DNA from: Hippopus hippopus
Taxonomy: Eukaryota; Mollusca; Bivalvia; Cardiida; Cardiidae
Length of the DNA stretch: 64,000 nucleotides
Assembly (NCBI GenBank): GCA_946811185.2
Contig: OX328096.1
Location: 63,572,845 to 63,636,844, forward strand
Reading direction: 5' to 3'
Numbering within the stretch: the stretch's first letter is position 1; each line of letters opens with the position of its first letter. This document shows, in pieces, positions 12,251 to 20,654 of this stretch. The position numbers and the translations under genes were made by a program. The notes below the pieces were generated by a model, which saw nothing but the letters and a program-made list of their open reading frames with translations, was not told the origin of the DNA and ran no database searches.

Positions 12251-12759
12251 TCAAAGAGAAAAGCCTCCATTAGAACGACATTGATCTGTGGTCTGCAAAA
12301 GCTTTCAATTTGAAAGAGCCCAAAATTTTGTCGTCTGGTAAAGCGTTGAGGCCTTATTTAACCAGGCGATCAACGTCTTTTAGTCCTGTTTGAGAGCCAC
12401 TGTCTCTTCAACAACATCGAAAAACTTCAATATAGAAGTAAATATAAAATCTGCAGAGGTGAGTATTTACGTTTTTATAGCATATCAGCATACAACAAAA
12501 TTTTAGACTCGTCTTTATTTATCATTTGCAGAAGTTAAATAAAGCGTGACTTAATGGTGGAAGAGCCTATGACATGACAGAAAAAATTGTGGGGGTAAAA
12601 CGGGGATACTGCTGATCAACAGCATTTTACCTTTTCTCGAGATTTTTCCCTTACAGGGACAAAAAAAAAAAAAAAACCTAAGCTAACTTAAGTGTATATT
12701 TTTTCTTTTCTTTTGTAACACCACAGATTCATTGACTTATCACAAGCTTTATAAATTTT

Positions 12760-12880
12760 GAAAAATGATGATATCATCATGATGATGATTATAATTATTA
12801 TAGCAATGATAGTGGTGATGATGACGACGATTATGATGGCTTTTATTATTATTATTATTCACCATCATCATCAATCTATC
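12760..12880. repeat. ATG/ATC trinucleotide tract
   Basis: Imperfect ATGATG, ATTATT and CATCAT runs. The apparent ORF here is a by-product of the tract. Confidence 0.7.
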
Positions 12881-12885
12881 AATTT

Positions 12886-13718
12886 TGTCAACGAAATAAA
12901 GTCTATGCAACACCTTTATGATATGTCACGAAAATACATTGTTTACCAAAGCAAGAGAATGAAAAACGATTTCGATGAACTATGAATTGATGAATTGGGG
13001 AACTTTCGCACTCGAGGATCTGACATGAGTTGGCATCTGAGAAAATAATTATTTAACGAGTCTAAAATATGGTCTTAGGTGTGGCTTTGGCGAGCTGAAT
13101 AAAATTCTGTAGACGAGTTTAATGAAATTTTACCCCAAACGCCGACAAATGTCATGCTCATTTTATTACATAACTATTTACCAAGAACTATGGTGTAAAA
13201 TGTGTTAACACATTGGCCTACATGTACACGTGTATTGAAATTTACATAAAGCCTGTTCGCTTCTTTGACGGGTACATTACGGACGAAAATAATCCTGAAG
13301 AAACTTGCATATAAAATTTTCGTTTTGAAATCAAAGACGAAGAAATTCGCAGCTTTGTCACGATCACCAATTTTGACAACTGATGTTGCAAAGAAATCTG
13401 GATAAGCAGTGAGTTACAAATGAGGCGTATGATTATAGAATGTTGACGAAATACGGCACTTTTTGCTTGTCTCAAACGTGTGTAAGATAAGAAAAATCGT
13501 AATGGCTGTATTACTATGAAAACAAGTTTAATTATGTGATAAAACCGCATCTTGCCCATACTGTCATTTTATATTAAAATGCTATGGTATAAGCGAATCA
13601 CAACTGTACGAGCTCGTATGTTAGACACTTTTAGCGCCGACTTGTTCGGACGGCTTAAAATACCATCCACCGAAACTCAAAGAGACCTGTATCTGATTGT
13701 GCTTGACTAAACAAGCAG
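12886..13718. other. Non-coding spacer
   Basis: No repeat or coding signal that I can support. The minus-strand open frame at about 13242-13559 has no recognisable domain. Confidence 0.3.
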
Positions 13719-13990
13719 ATGTAATAGATCCAAAATCAGACTGCACTTTCTATGCCGTCTAATCTTGATCTTAGCCGTGCACAAAAGCCCCTGTTTTCGC
13801 CCAATGGTGCATGAAACGTTTAAGTCTTTTAGCGCCAAATAAATAAACTCGACCTCTATCGACGGCTATAAATATAATTCATTGAACCTTACAAAGATTT
13901 TGATTGTATAGGCTTGACTACATAAGCGAACGGAATAGATCAAAGATCAGACTGCACGTTCTGTGCAGTCTGATCTTGATCTATGCCGCG
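13719..13990. repeat. Two GATCAGACTGCAC hairpin MITE copies
   Basis: A diverged copy lies at 13719-13777 and a nearly perfect one at 13932-13986 (AGATCAGACTGCACGTTC / GTGCAGTCTGATCTTGATC). The second ends about 50 bp before the splice acceptor-like sequence of the GTPase gene. Confidence 0.75.
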
Positions 13991-14096
13991 AATGGGTTAA
14001 TAAAAAATTAATGACGGTCAGTTTTGTTCTATGTTACAGAAGGCTACAGTCTTGCGAATACTTGCCACCGTCGACCAGCAGTAACACAATACCAGC

Positions 14097-15149
14097 ATGA
14101 AAACAACGAGCGTGTACATTTTAGGTCAACATGGAGCCGGAAAGACAACAATTCTCAATCAGCTCCACACATACTTCCGGTCAGAATTCCCATATGCTAC
14201 GGAAATGACCAGAAACAAATTAGAGATCACGATTAATGAAGCCCGGTTTGTTATTTCTGATGTCAGTCTTCCAATGACCTTAAGTTCCGATTATCTCTAC
14301 ACGGTCTCAAACGGAGACAAATTCATTCTCGTCTATGCCGTCGATGACAACGATTCTTTTGAATACATCGAATCTATCAAAGATTTCCTGGTAAGTCGAA
14401 AGGGAGATGGGGTTCCAATCACTGTTCTTGGAAACAAGAATGAGCTCTCGGAAAGGGCACTTCGATATGAGCTTGTAGATTGCTTGGTTAGTATCGACTG
14501 GGAGATGAAGTACATTGAAATGTCGGCGTTAACGGATGATTGTGTCCCTTCGATTTTGAAATGCCTTCTTCCCGAGAAGGAAAACGTTCTACTGCCTCCG
14601 ACTAAAGATGACAGCAATCCTTTGGGATGCCCGCCAGCAGCCTTCAGGCAACTTTCAAACACGGATTCAGATATAAGAGAGATGAAGCAAAAACAGACCC
14701 AAAAGCGAAGAAGCTCGCTCGAAAATCAGGGTCTCTTACCGAGAAAAGACGATAAGAATCAACTGCTGCTTTTCCGACGATTTTGCCTGCCAAGCTTCAG
14801 CCTTGCTGTACCTTTGTCTATCAGTCGCTTACTGGGAGACAAGAAGCCTAACACCACACTTGTCGACGGCAATATCGGACCTGATTCAACTTCCTACAAG
14901 AACAAAGAAGAGGTTGAGACTATCTCAACACAGGGGAGCTGTGACAAAGACCGTGCTTCTGGTAATGTTAGCCGAAAACCCAAAAGGTCATCTTTCATTT
15001 CAAAATTATTCTGCTTGTCTGGGGTTGAGACTATCTCAACACAGGGAAGCTGTAACAAAGACCGTGCTTCTGGTAATGTTAGCCGAAAACCCAAAAGGTC
15101 ATCTTTCATTTCAAAATTATTCTGCTTGTCTTGTAACAAAGAAACGTAA
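14097..15149 (+). CDS. Atypical Ras-like small GTPase with extended repeat tail
   Basis: This 350-residue single coding exon starts with a small-GTPase domain. The P-loop GQHGAGKTT is at residues 10-18, a Ras-like DSFEYIESIKDFL segment lies near residue 85, the guanine-specificity loop appears as GNKNEL, and the G5 loop as EMSAL. The switch II DxxG motif is replaced by DVSL, so GTP hydrolysis or switching may be altered. The second half is Ser/Lys-rich, low complexity, and holds two 37-residue repeats containing RKPKRSSFISKLFCLS. The end, CNKET, is not a CaaX box. A TTCTATGTTACAG acceptor-like sequence at 14027-14039 suggests a spliced 5' UTR. I cannot name the orthologue. The P-loop and G4/G5 motifs make the family call firm; the cellular role is unknown. 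Confidence 0.75.
   Translation: MKTTSVYILGQHGAGKTTILNQLHTYFRSEFPYATEMTRNKLEITINEARFVISDVSLPMTLSSDYLYTVSNGDKFILVYAVDDNDSFEYIESIKDFLVSRKGDGVPITVLGNKNELSERALRYELVDCLVSIDWEMKYIEMSALTDDCVPSILKCLLPEKENVLLPPTKDDSNPLGCPPAAFRQLSNTDSDIREMKQKQTQKRRSSLENQGLLPRKDDKNQLLLFRRFCLPSFSLAVPLSISRLLGDKKPNTTLVDGNIGPDSTSYKNKEEVETISTQGSCDKDRASGNVSRKPKRSSFISKLFCLSGVETISTQGSCNKDRASGNVSRKPKRSSFISKLFCLSCNKET
14912..15133 (+). repeat. In-frame 111-bp tandem duplication in the GTPase tail
   Basis: The segment starting GGTTGAGACTATCTCAACAC at 14912 is repeated at 15023. The two units are nearly identical, so the duplication is recent. The period is a multiple of three and adds 37 residues without breaking the frame. Confidence 0.9.
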
Positions 15150-15248
15150 AAAAAAAGCAAAGAACGGTTTTGTTAATACATTCTTCGACATTCGTAAAAA
15201 ACAAAATGAAGAACAGTATGATCAAGATAAGTGAGCCATGCTCTTTTT

Positions 15249-15600
15249 TAGAAGATGGTTGAATGCATCGGCAAAATGTATCGACTCAGGTCAGCCTGCG
15301 CAGTCCGCGCAGGCTGATCTGGGCCGAAACTTTTTGCTTTAGGTAAATTTTCTGCATGTCCAAGGGCTATTTTACCTGACGATTCCGTCGGTTGTAAGAA
15401 CAAAACGGAATCCATCAAATCCATTTTGTCTAAAAACATACTGAATCCTGTATAAGAATGGTCCTTTGACATTCAGATAATTGGCAAACTGCAAAAAGTT
15501 TAGACCCATGTCAGCATGCGCAGGCTGTGCAGTATGAAATGGGTCGATACTTTTTGTGGGTGCATAAAAACCCCCTTTTCACAGAGTATGGGTCAAATAT
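15249..15600. repeat. Tail-to-head pair of CAGCCTGCGC hairpin MITEs
   Basis: Palindromic cores at about 15282-15330 (CAGCCTGCGCAGTCCGCGC) and 15505-15555 (CAGCATGCGCAGGCTGTGCA) are linked by the MITE body with ATTCCGTCGGTTG. The second copy ends with CCCCCTTTTCACAGAG, the usual end of this family. Confidence 0.7.
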
Positions 15601-15940
15601 TTTTTCAAGCGAAAAAAAGGATACTGCCAACAGGTACTCGAGCCCGGCAACTCAATCGGTAGCGTAAAGAGCTTGAAACACAAGAGTTGCTGGTTCGATT
15701 CCCACGCTTGGCCAACTTGATCACTTCTTTCTGTGGATTGATGGTAAAAGATGATTGCGACAGGTTTCATTCCTCTTTTACCACTGAACGACAAAGTGTA
15801 TGTGGAAAGCAGCCAGTGGATTTAAAAGAATTTTGTGTTAAGTAGGCCTACTGGTTAAAGAAACTCCAGGAAAGCTTGGATAGATGCACTAGCCGCGACG
15901 ATATAACTAAAATTATGTAGAGAACGGCGCTAAACACACA
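15600..15940 (+). mobile_element. tRNA-headed SINE
   Basis: The head has an A-box-like CAACTCAATCGGTAGCGT and B box GGTTCGATTCCC (15656-15705). The body contains GCGACAGGTTTCATTCCTC, AAGCAGCCAGTGG and GAAACTCCAGGAAAGC, and the 3' part has GAACGGCGCTAAACAC. The same body occurs inverted at 16737-16960, 39065-39360 and 41625-41915, and again at 56560-56790, where (CAAT)n follows it. It looks like a full-length copy in the plus orientation. Confidence 0.75.
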
Positions 15941-16387
15941 CACTACTATGTACATGTATTTTGTAAATGTCACGTAGAAAATTTTGTGTTGTTCTCTGTT
16001 ATTTAATAAGTTATATTTTATCATTTATTAAAGATGTTATTTTTCTCATTTATTTCTACATTGCCTTAGGAGTCCCGCTGAAGAGTCTTTTGAGGTTATA
16101 AGATATACTGGTAACACTAAATTCCGACATGAACCCTTTACCAAACAAATCCCATCTTTCAGCAACCCCGAGGAAGTGGCCTTTCTTTGAAAACATTCTG
16201 GGGACAAAATGCGTGTAACCGCCATTTTCTAATTTTCCCAACAATATTTATATGATTGGTTTCAAAATCCGAGATTTTTAGTCTGAAGTCTCGCATCTAT
16301 GGTGAATCGCTTAGAACGACCGACAAAAACATCACGTGCTGTAGAATTAAGCTTGATTCCTGAATTGGTAATTTAGCAAATACACGG

Positions 16388-16530
16388 GTCCGTATTCACC
16401 AACCATTCTCAAGAACATTCTTAGTCTTATTTTCAAGAGTTTTTTTTTTTTTTTTTTTTTTTAAGTTAAGCAACACAATTTCTGATTGGCTGAACCAAAT
16501 GGTTTAGCCAATCAAAACTTGTATTGCTTT
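16388..16530. repeat. Hairpin repeat with TTGGCT/AGCCAA palindrome
   Basis: A T22 run is followed by ATTGGCTGAACCAAATGG and its inverse TTTAGCCAATCA. The same palindrome is present at 39955-40010, so it is a dispersed MITE core. Confidence 0.6.
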
Positions 16531-16736
16531 ATTGGTACATTATACATAATCAATACCGAGTGTGCCAATGGGTTGTCGCACACTAGGCAACGCGAAGTCA
16601 AAACATTTATCTCTCTCTGTGACGCTGATTCTATGTCATGTCACACGTCACAAAGCCAACATGCTGGTCAGCCTTCGGTTTTATGAGCATCCGTCGCAAT
16701 GAGGATGCTGTGTTTATTTTTTTTTTTTTTTTTTGG

Positions 16737-16960
16737 TGTTTAACGCCGTTCTCAACATTATTTTAGTTGTATCATGGCGGTCAGTGCACCTATACATTCC
16801 TTCCAGTTTAGTTCACCACTTCGCAAAACATTCTTTCCACTGGCTGCTTTCCCACACAAACGTCGTCGAAACAATGTTCACTGCTAAAGACAAAATGAAT
16901 CCCTTGGTTTCAAGCCCCATGCGTAACTGAGCTACCGGGATCAGCGTAATGAAGATGCAC
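16737..16960 (-). mobile_element. Diverged SINE copy, inverted
   Basis: It begins with GTGTTTAACGCCGTTCTCAA, the reverse of the 3' end of the SINE at 15600-15940, and ends in a tRNA-like head relic (AACTGAGCTACCGGG near 16925). Confidence 0.65.
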
Positions 16961-17289
16961 GACCGAGGCCGAGGCGACATCACCTTGCTGAAGCTTTAAA
17001 TGCAAACGACAGATGGTGACACCAGTATATCAGCTGCTGGTAGGCATGTGGTTTACGCATAGATACCATTTTTACAGACGCATTTAAAAATGGAAGGTCA
17101 ACTACGGGTCTCTCATACACTATTCAGAAGTGGCAGAAAGTTATTTACTGATAAATCTCCAGTTATAAAAAAATGCTGTCCTCTGATAACCTAATACTTT
17201 CTGTAGTAGAAATAAACTTACTAGTAATTCTTAAGTAACACAATTATTAGCTGTACACATATAAGAGTGTTGTTCTCTGTGTGTATGTG
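16961..17289. other. Host sequence left of the large element
   Basis: No gene or repeat identified. A GTGTGTATGTGTGTGTT run ends directly at the insertion site, so the target was a TG-rich tract. Confidence 0.4.
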
Positions 17290-17295
17290 TGTGTT
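17290..17295. repeat. Target-site duplication, left copy
   Basis: TGTGTT directly precedes the AGTAGTAAAG terminus and is repeated exactly at 33083-33088 after the opposite terminus. A 6-bp duplication is the known size for Polinton/Maverick integrases. The TG-rich context makes a chance match somewhat easier. Confidence 0.8.
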
Positions 17296-17307
17296 AGTAG
17301 TAAAGGG

Positions 17308-17351
17308 AAGTCGGATAGGGCAAGATAGAGCGACTGTGCCCTATCCGACTT
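17308..17351. repeat. Terminal hairpin 1, left
   Basis: The perfect 15-bp arms AAGTCGGATAGGGCA (17308-17322) and TGCCCTATCCGACTT (17337-17351) enclose a 14-nt loop. The mirror hairpin is at 33027-33070. Hairpins at linear ends recall replication origins of protein-primed or hairpin-primed DNAs; that function is inferred. Confidence 0.85.
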
Positions 17352-17359
17352 ACCCTGAG

Positions 17360-17416
17360 TGCCCCATTCTGCTTACCCTGACAGTAAATGGGGACACGGG
17401 TAAGCAGAATGGGGCA
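17360..17416. repeat. Terminal hairpin 2, left
   Basis: The perfect 19-bp arms TGCCCCATTCTGCTTACCC (17360-17378) and GGGTAAGCAGAATGGGGCA (17398-17416) enclose a 19-nt loop. The mirror copy is at 32962-33018. Confidence 0.85.
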
Positions 17417-17815
17417 AACCGGAAGTCGATTTTTGTAAAACCGGAAGTGAATTTTAGTAAATGGAGTTATCTCCCCTGATTTTATCCTGAGAGGGGGGAA
17501 AATGGGCGTTGCTTAGGAAAGTCACGTGACGTTACCATGACGACACGTGACGTCACTTCCGGTTGACGTGGACTTCCGGTACCTACTCTCCTTACCCTGA
17601 GAGGGGAAAGAGATTATCACGTGACCTTCCGGTACCTACTCTGCTTACCCTGGGAGGGGAAAGATGGGCATGGCTTAGGAAAGTCACGTGACGTCATGGT
17701 TACAGGGCAAAGACCATTCCCGGTTGATCTTAGACTGCACATGTTGCAGAGATTGGGCAGTCCCTATCTGACTTACCCTGAGTCCCTATTCTGCTTACCC
17801 TGAGTGGGGGTTGTA
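17417..17815 (+). promoter_or_regulatory. TIR regulatory block: ETS, E-box and CRE-like sites with TTACCCTGAG words
   Basis: CCGGAAGT or its reverse ACTTCCGG occurs at about 17419, 17441, 17557 and 17571, with a related CCTTCCGGT near 17624. CACGTGAC occurs near 17523, 17545, 17618 and 17684, in part overlapping TGACGTCA. TTACCCTGAG or a one-base variant recurs near 17350, 17373, 17592, 17645, 17773 and 17793. These match known ETS, E-box and CREB/ATF consensus words and are arranged as in a viral enhancer. Whether they act in transcription, replication or transposase binding is inferred. The right TIR has the same block inverted (about 32560-32961). Confidence 0.6.
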
Positions 17816-17858
17816 CTGACTGAAAGTCTTTTGACTGAAAATTGACAATTTGAAAAGA

Positions 17859-18347
17859 TCACTCTTTCGTGTGGAATGGTAGCCTTGAAAAGGGCTGTTT
17901 TTCGGGAGGCTGTGTTTTTAGGCACAACCTCCAACTTTTCTGCAGGCTGGACAGCTGCTTGCCTGTCCGCCTCTTTAGTCTCCTCAACTCTGTCTCATCG
18001 AGATCAAAGTGCAGAGAGAATGGTGGCTCATTATCGTCATCCCAACATTCAGTCACTGGAATGACGACCTTCTTCTCGTTGACTGGTGGCAGTGGTGTCG
18101 GCTTCAGGCCTACCCCACCATCAAGAAAGAGCAATCTTTCTTCAAAGAGTGGGCATCTATTTTCGTCTTTTTTCCACTCTGTCGGTGTGATGACGAGCCC
18201 CACCTTGTAGTTTACTAGTGAGCGTAGTGGTGGTCTTTCTTCCTCAGCCATCATCTTCTCCACTTGGCTGTTTACTCTCTCTAATTTTGATGAGAGGGTG
18301 GTTACCGCTCTCATTAAGTTTTGAACCGATTTTCTGAGTTCTTCCAT
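17859..18347 (-). CDS. TIR gene, left copy: small protein with N-terminal helix and proline-rich middle
   Basis: The ATG at 18345-18347 follows a TATAAAAG box (about 18379-18386) by roughly 35 bp, which fixes the start. The first 40 residues are heptad-like (MEELRKSVQNLMRAV). The middle contains PPLRSLVNYKVGLVITP, and later come VVIPVTECWDDDNEPPF and DLDETELRRLKRR. The open frame in this copy runs 162 codons and reads through its own 3' stem-loop. The right-hand copy ends earlier, in a CPAC...GGC motif, because of a 1-nt difference near 17966, so the left C-terminus is probably frameshifted. No database family is recognised. Confidence 0.65.
   Translation of the reverse strand: MEELRKSVQNLMRAVTTLSSKLERVNSQVEKMMAEEERPPLRSLVNYKVGLVITPTEWKKDENRCPLFEERLLFLDGGVGLKPTPLPPVNEKKVVIPVTECWDDDNEPPFSLHFDLDETELRRLKRRTGKQLSSLQKSWRLCLKTQPPEKQPFSRLPFHTKE
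17881..17896 (-). terminator. Histone-type 3' stem-loop (TIR gene, left)
   Basis: On the minus strand it reads AGCCCT-TTTC-AAGGCT followed by ACC. One C-A mismatch interrupts the stem, and the same mismatch is in the right copy. A purine-rich CACGAAAGAG follows about 10 nt downstream. Confidence 0.75.
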
Positions 18348-18395
18348 CGTTCAACTGTATAGGAAAAAATCGTCGGCTTTTATAAGCTGGTGGGA

Positions 18396-18504
18396 GGATT
18401 GACCTACTTTGGCTCAGAATTAACGGTGACCAATCAAAATGTGTAATGATATAACGAACGAATCGATTGGACAACGTTAATTCTATGTCAAAGTAGGTCA
18501 ATCC
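18396..18504. promoter_or_regulatory. Palindromic promoter module, left TIR
   Basis: The outer arms GGATTGACCTACTTTG and CAAAGTAGGTCAATCC bracket AGAATTAACG / CGTTAATTCT. Two oppositely facing CCAAT boxes (ACCAATCAAAA and ATTGGACAACG) lie in the centre. The TATA box of the TIR gene is just outside the left arm. The same module recurs at 27269-27399, 28079-28188, 30435-30543 and 31877-31985, with half modules at about 19452-19475 and 20051-20134. Confidence 0.75.
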
Positions 18505-18985
18505 TCTCGTCAGAACTAGGACTGACCTAATTTGACTCAGAATTAAGAGCGCGTTCCCGGGCGAAAGCACCCTCGATGAAGAGGGTTAAACGCTATGTGT
18601 TATTAAGTGTAACTCTTTAGAGGTAGAAATCTAAAAATTTGAAAAGAATAATCTTTCAGAATTAACGTTTTTGACCAATCAGAAGCTTCGTTGGTTTAAT
18701 GTTGACCAATCAGAAGCTTCGTTATATTTCTTTCTTTGTGTGAGTAAAAAACTAGAAGGAGAAGATTCGTGTTATGCACAGGAATTGGACTTGGTCTTTT
18801 TTTGATATGGAATACAGTGTGATTTTAATGCCCACACTGTCTCAGGACAAGAGGGTTGGGAATAGACATTTTCTGTCTGCTTAGAGCAAAAAATTGCAGT
18901 GGGACTGTGGACTTAGGCTTTTTTGAGTGTATCTCTTTGAATGTAACTCTTAGAGTGTAACTCTTTAGAGGAAATTGACAATTTG
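18505..18985. promoter_or_regulatory. Inter-cassette spacer with repeated ATTGGTC and ACACTCTAAG words
   Basis: No ORF is supported. The stretch contains paired GACCAATCAGAAGCTTCG repeats and several AGAGTGTAACTCTTAG units behind the 3' stem-loop of the next gene. Near-identical spacers stand between right-arm cassettes (about 27730-28060, 28630-28990, 30010-30400, 31390-31850), so the spacer belongs to the cassette unit. Confidence 0.6.
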
Positions 18986-19014
18986 AAAAGAAAGATCTTT
19001 TCGTGGTGTTGGGT

Positions 19015-19030
19015 AGCCCTGAAAAGGGCT
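19015..19030 (-). terminator. Histone-type 3' stem-loop (gene 19060-19359)
   Basis: On the minus strand it reads AGCCCT-TTTC-AGGGCT then ACCC, a perfect 6-bp stem with a UUUC loop. The run CACGAAAAGATCTTTC follows. It lies about 30 nt past the stop codon. Confidence 0.85.
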
Positions 19031-19059
19031 GTTTTTCTGTGTTGGAATGTTTTCCAGCT

Positions 19060-19359
19060 TTAATGACAACATCCAAAATTTGCATGGCAGATTGGACATG
19101 CTCCGACTCTTTTCGTGATTGTCATTGCTCCATTATTAAAAGTAATCCGTCTCCCGATTTCCACATAAACCAAGATAATGTCAGGTGTTGTCTCTAGAAC
19201 TAGTTCGACTATTTTCTCACCAAGATCTACGTATGTGCGTGATATTTGTTCTAGTTGTATTCTATTCTCTTCAATCCTGTTCTTTAGTATCAGTACTTGA
19301 TCACCACCAATCAGAAAGACTCGGAGAGCCTCAATAAGTCGATGATTCATTTGCTCCAT
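19060..19359 (-). CDS. Left-arm cassette gene: helical protein ending in a CPIC...GCC motif
   Basis: This 99-residue protein starts at the ATG at 19359, about 75 bp downstream of a GTATAAAAG box. The N-terminal 60 residues are predicted helical and charged (RIEENRIQLEQISRTY). A hydrophobic strand-like TTPDIILVYVEI follows, then the C-terminal cysteine/histidine cluster GACPICHANFGCCH, which could bind zinc. Its 5' leader is closely similar to that of the unrelated-looking gene at 30639 in the other arm, and its 3' region is the inner edge of the TIR. The function is unknown; the shared CPxC terminus links it to the TIR gene. Confidence 0.65.
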   Translation of the reverse strand: MEQMNHRLIEALRVFLIGGDQVLILKNRIEENRIQLEQISRTYVDLGEKIVELVLETTPDIILVYVEIGRRITFNNGAMTITKRVGACPICHANFGCCH

Positions 19360-19714
19360 TTTTTCGTTAACACTTATCCGTGCTAATCGAGAACTGAGTG
19401 TCGAATGATTTATTATTTGGAAAAATTCGACGACTTTTATACGTTTGCAGTGGGATTGACCTACTTTGACTTAGAATTAAGAGCGCGATCCCGAGCGAAA
19501 GCACCCTGAGTAAAGTTCTGAGAAAAAGAAGCTTAATGCATACATATGTGGAAATTCTCTTTAGAACAGATCTATTTGAATGAAGTAGAAAAGCATTCAA
19601 TCGACCTAGACAAAAGTGAAATTTAGAAGGTTTTTTGAGTGTAACTCTTAGAGTGTAATTCTTAGAGAAAATTGACAAATTTGAGGAAAGATAGATCTTT
19701 TCTTGGTGTTGGCT

Positions 19715-19730
19715 AGCCCTGAAAAGGGCT
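19715..19730 (-). terminator. Histone-type 3' stem-loop (gene 19751-19891)
   Basis: On the minus strand it reads AGCCCT-TTTC-AGGGCT followed by AGCC and CAAGAAAAGATC about 10 nt on. The stem is perfect. It starts about 20 nt after the stop codon. Confidence 0.85.
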
Positions 19731-19750
19731 GTTTGTACAGGCTCACTTTT

Positions 19751-19891
19751 TTATCCTCTTCTCTTTATTCTCCTATTTTCCATTGCATTTATTACTTGGA
19801 TTAGATGTTCAACTTCACGCCTTATACGTCTAAGGCGTTCTCTTTCTTCTATCCAGCTCAGCAATGTAAGTAAAATTGTTAGTCCAAACAT
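19751..19891 (-). CDS. Left-arm cassette gene: 46-residue membrane-anchor-like basic peptide
   Basis: A longer frame is open up to 20131, but its first part is the promoter module read through. A TATA box (GACTATAAAAGAC, about 19950-19962) lies inside it, so I choose the ATG at 19889-19891. The peptide opens with a hydrophobic segment (MFGLTILLTLLSWI) and continues as a strongly charged helix ending NRRIKRRG. A type of small single-pass protein is plausible. No homologue is recognised. The cassette context and the stem-loop directly after the stop support a real gene. Confidence 0.5.
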   Translation of the reverse strand: MFGLTILLTLLSWIEERERLRRIRREVEHLIQVINAMENRRIKRRG

Positions 19892-20050
19892 TGTGCTGAT
19901 TTGGTTTAACTCTACAGCAGTTGAGTTCCGAATGAATGTGTTTTGCGATTGTCTTTTATAGTCTACAGAGCTATAAAAATAGTGACTACAAAGTATTTTA
20001 ACTATGATCACTGAGAATAGTGTTTTGCATAGAGGAAAATGCAGTTGGGC

Positions 20051-20134
20051 TAACGTTGACCAATCAAAATGTGTAATGATATAACGAACGATTCGATTGG
20101 ACAACGTTAATTCTATGTCAAAGTAGGTCAATCC
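20051..20134. promoter_or_regulatory. Half of the palindromic promoter module
   Basis: It contains TAACGTTGACCAATCAAAA, ATTGGACAACGTTAATTC and the arm CAAAGTAGGTCAATCC. The opposite arm is missing. A CGTATAAAAACG box follows at about 20143-20154 and serves the rightward gene. Confidence 0.7.
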
Positions 20135-20183
20135 CCCTGCAAACGTATAAAAACGAACTTTTTTATTATCGGGTTATTTCACA

Positions 20184-20486
20184 ATGAAAGGCAGCAGCTT
20201 TTTCTGTGGGGTGTTTGGAAAGCCAAAGGCTGAGGAAAAGAAAAAGAAAGAGATGGAGGAGCAGATAGAGATGGAGAAGAGAAGAGAAGAAGAAGAAAGA
20301 AAGAGGTTGAAGTTTAAGGCACTGTGTGCTTTTTTTGAGAGGCGGGGGTACGAGTTTTACACTCGTACGCCAAAGGTGAAGATGGGGAATATTTACCCCG
20401 ATCTAAAGGACTTCATGCCACCCACTGAGCATCGTGGGTGGCAAAAGAAGCTACAGAAACTGTATCCTTCACTGGTATGGAATTAA
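20184..20486 (+). CDS. Left-arm cassette gene: charged coiled-coil protein ending SLVWN
   Basis: This 100-residue protein starts at the first ATG, 37 bp after a TATAAAAA box. After MKGSSFFCGVFGKPK comes a run of about 35 Glu/Lys/Arg residues (coiled coil or single helix), then LCAFFERRGYEFY and a C-terminal domain with DLKDFMPP and GWQKKLQKLYPSLVWN. A shortened paralogue lies in inverted orientation at 27012-27218 and keeps the leader, the charged helix and the final SLVWN. The pair marks the inner inverted repeats that enclose the polymerase core. The function is unknown. Confidence 0.7.
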   Translation: MKGSSFFCGVFGKPKAEEKKKKEMEEQIEMEKRREEEERKRLKFKALCAFFERRGYEFYTRTPKVKMGNIYPDLKDFMPPTEHRGWQKKLQKLYPSLVWN

Positions 20487-20515
20487 TTTATCCAGCCAGT
20501 GAATGGAGAAAAAAC

Positions 20516-20531
20516 AGCCCTTTTCAGGGCT
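20516..20531 (+). terminator. Histone-type 3' stem-loop with canonical CAAGAAAGA element
   Basis: AAAAAC precedes AGCCCT-TTTC-AGGGCT, then ACCA, and CAAGAAAGA follows at 20541-20549. The layout equals metazoan histone mRNA 3' signals. The stem differs from the usual GGCCCT/AGGGCC only in its first pair, changed G-C to A-U on both sides. This is the clearest of the 11 copies. Confidence 0.9.
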
Positions 20532-20648
20532 ACCATTCCCCAAGAAAGAGCTTTTCTTTCGAATTGTCAATTTTCTCTCAAAAGGCTTACAGTCAAAGAC
20601 TTACAGCCAGAAGAAAAAAAGTCAAGCCCAGAATTATTTCATATGTTT

Positions 20649-20654
20649 TTTATT
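20649..20654 (-). terminator. Polyadenylation signal of the zinc-knuckle gene
   Basis: On the minus strand it reads GTTTGAATAAAAAAC, about 195 nt past the stop codon at 20849. The mirror-image copy at 26846-26851 serves the plus-strand core genes. Confidence 0.65.

Larger units (their letters stand above)
17296..19053 (+). repeat. Left terminal inverted repeat of the element
   Basis: It matches the reverse complement of 31328-33082 with scattered substitutions and 1-nt indels. It begins AGTAGTAAAG and includes two tip hairpins, a promoter-like block, a complete small gene with its palindromic promoter, and the 3' stem-loop of the next gene. The match stops within GTGTTGGAATGTTTT, seven bases short of the stop codon of the neighbouring ORF. 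Confidence 0.9.

Noticed and set aside
13242..13559. 105-codon minus-strand frame
   Set aside because: No domain, no splice or promoter support, no recurrence.
18244..18570. 108-codon frame MLSPGNALLILSQ (also at 30369 and 31811)
   Set aside because: It is the antisense or through-reading of the repeated promoter palindrome, present at several modules regardless of gene content.
19892..20131. N-terminal extension of the small left-arm gene
   Set aside because: It translates the promoter module and a TATA box; the same MTYFDIELTLSNR-like frame appears wherever the module occurs.
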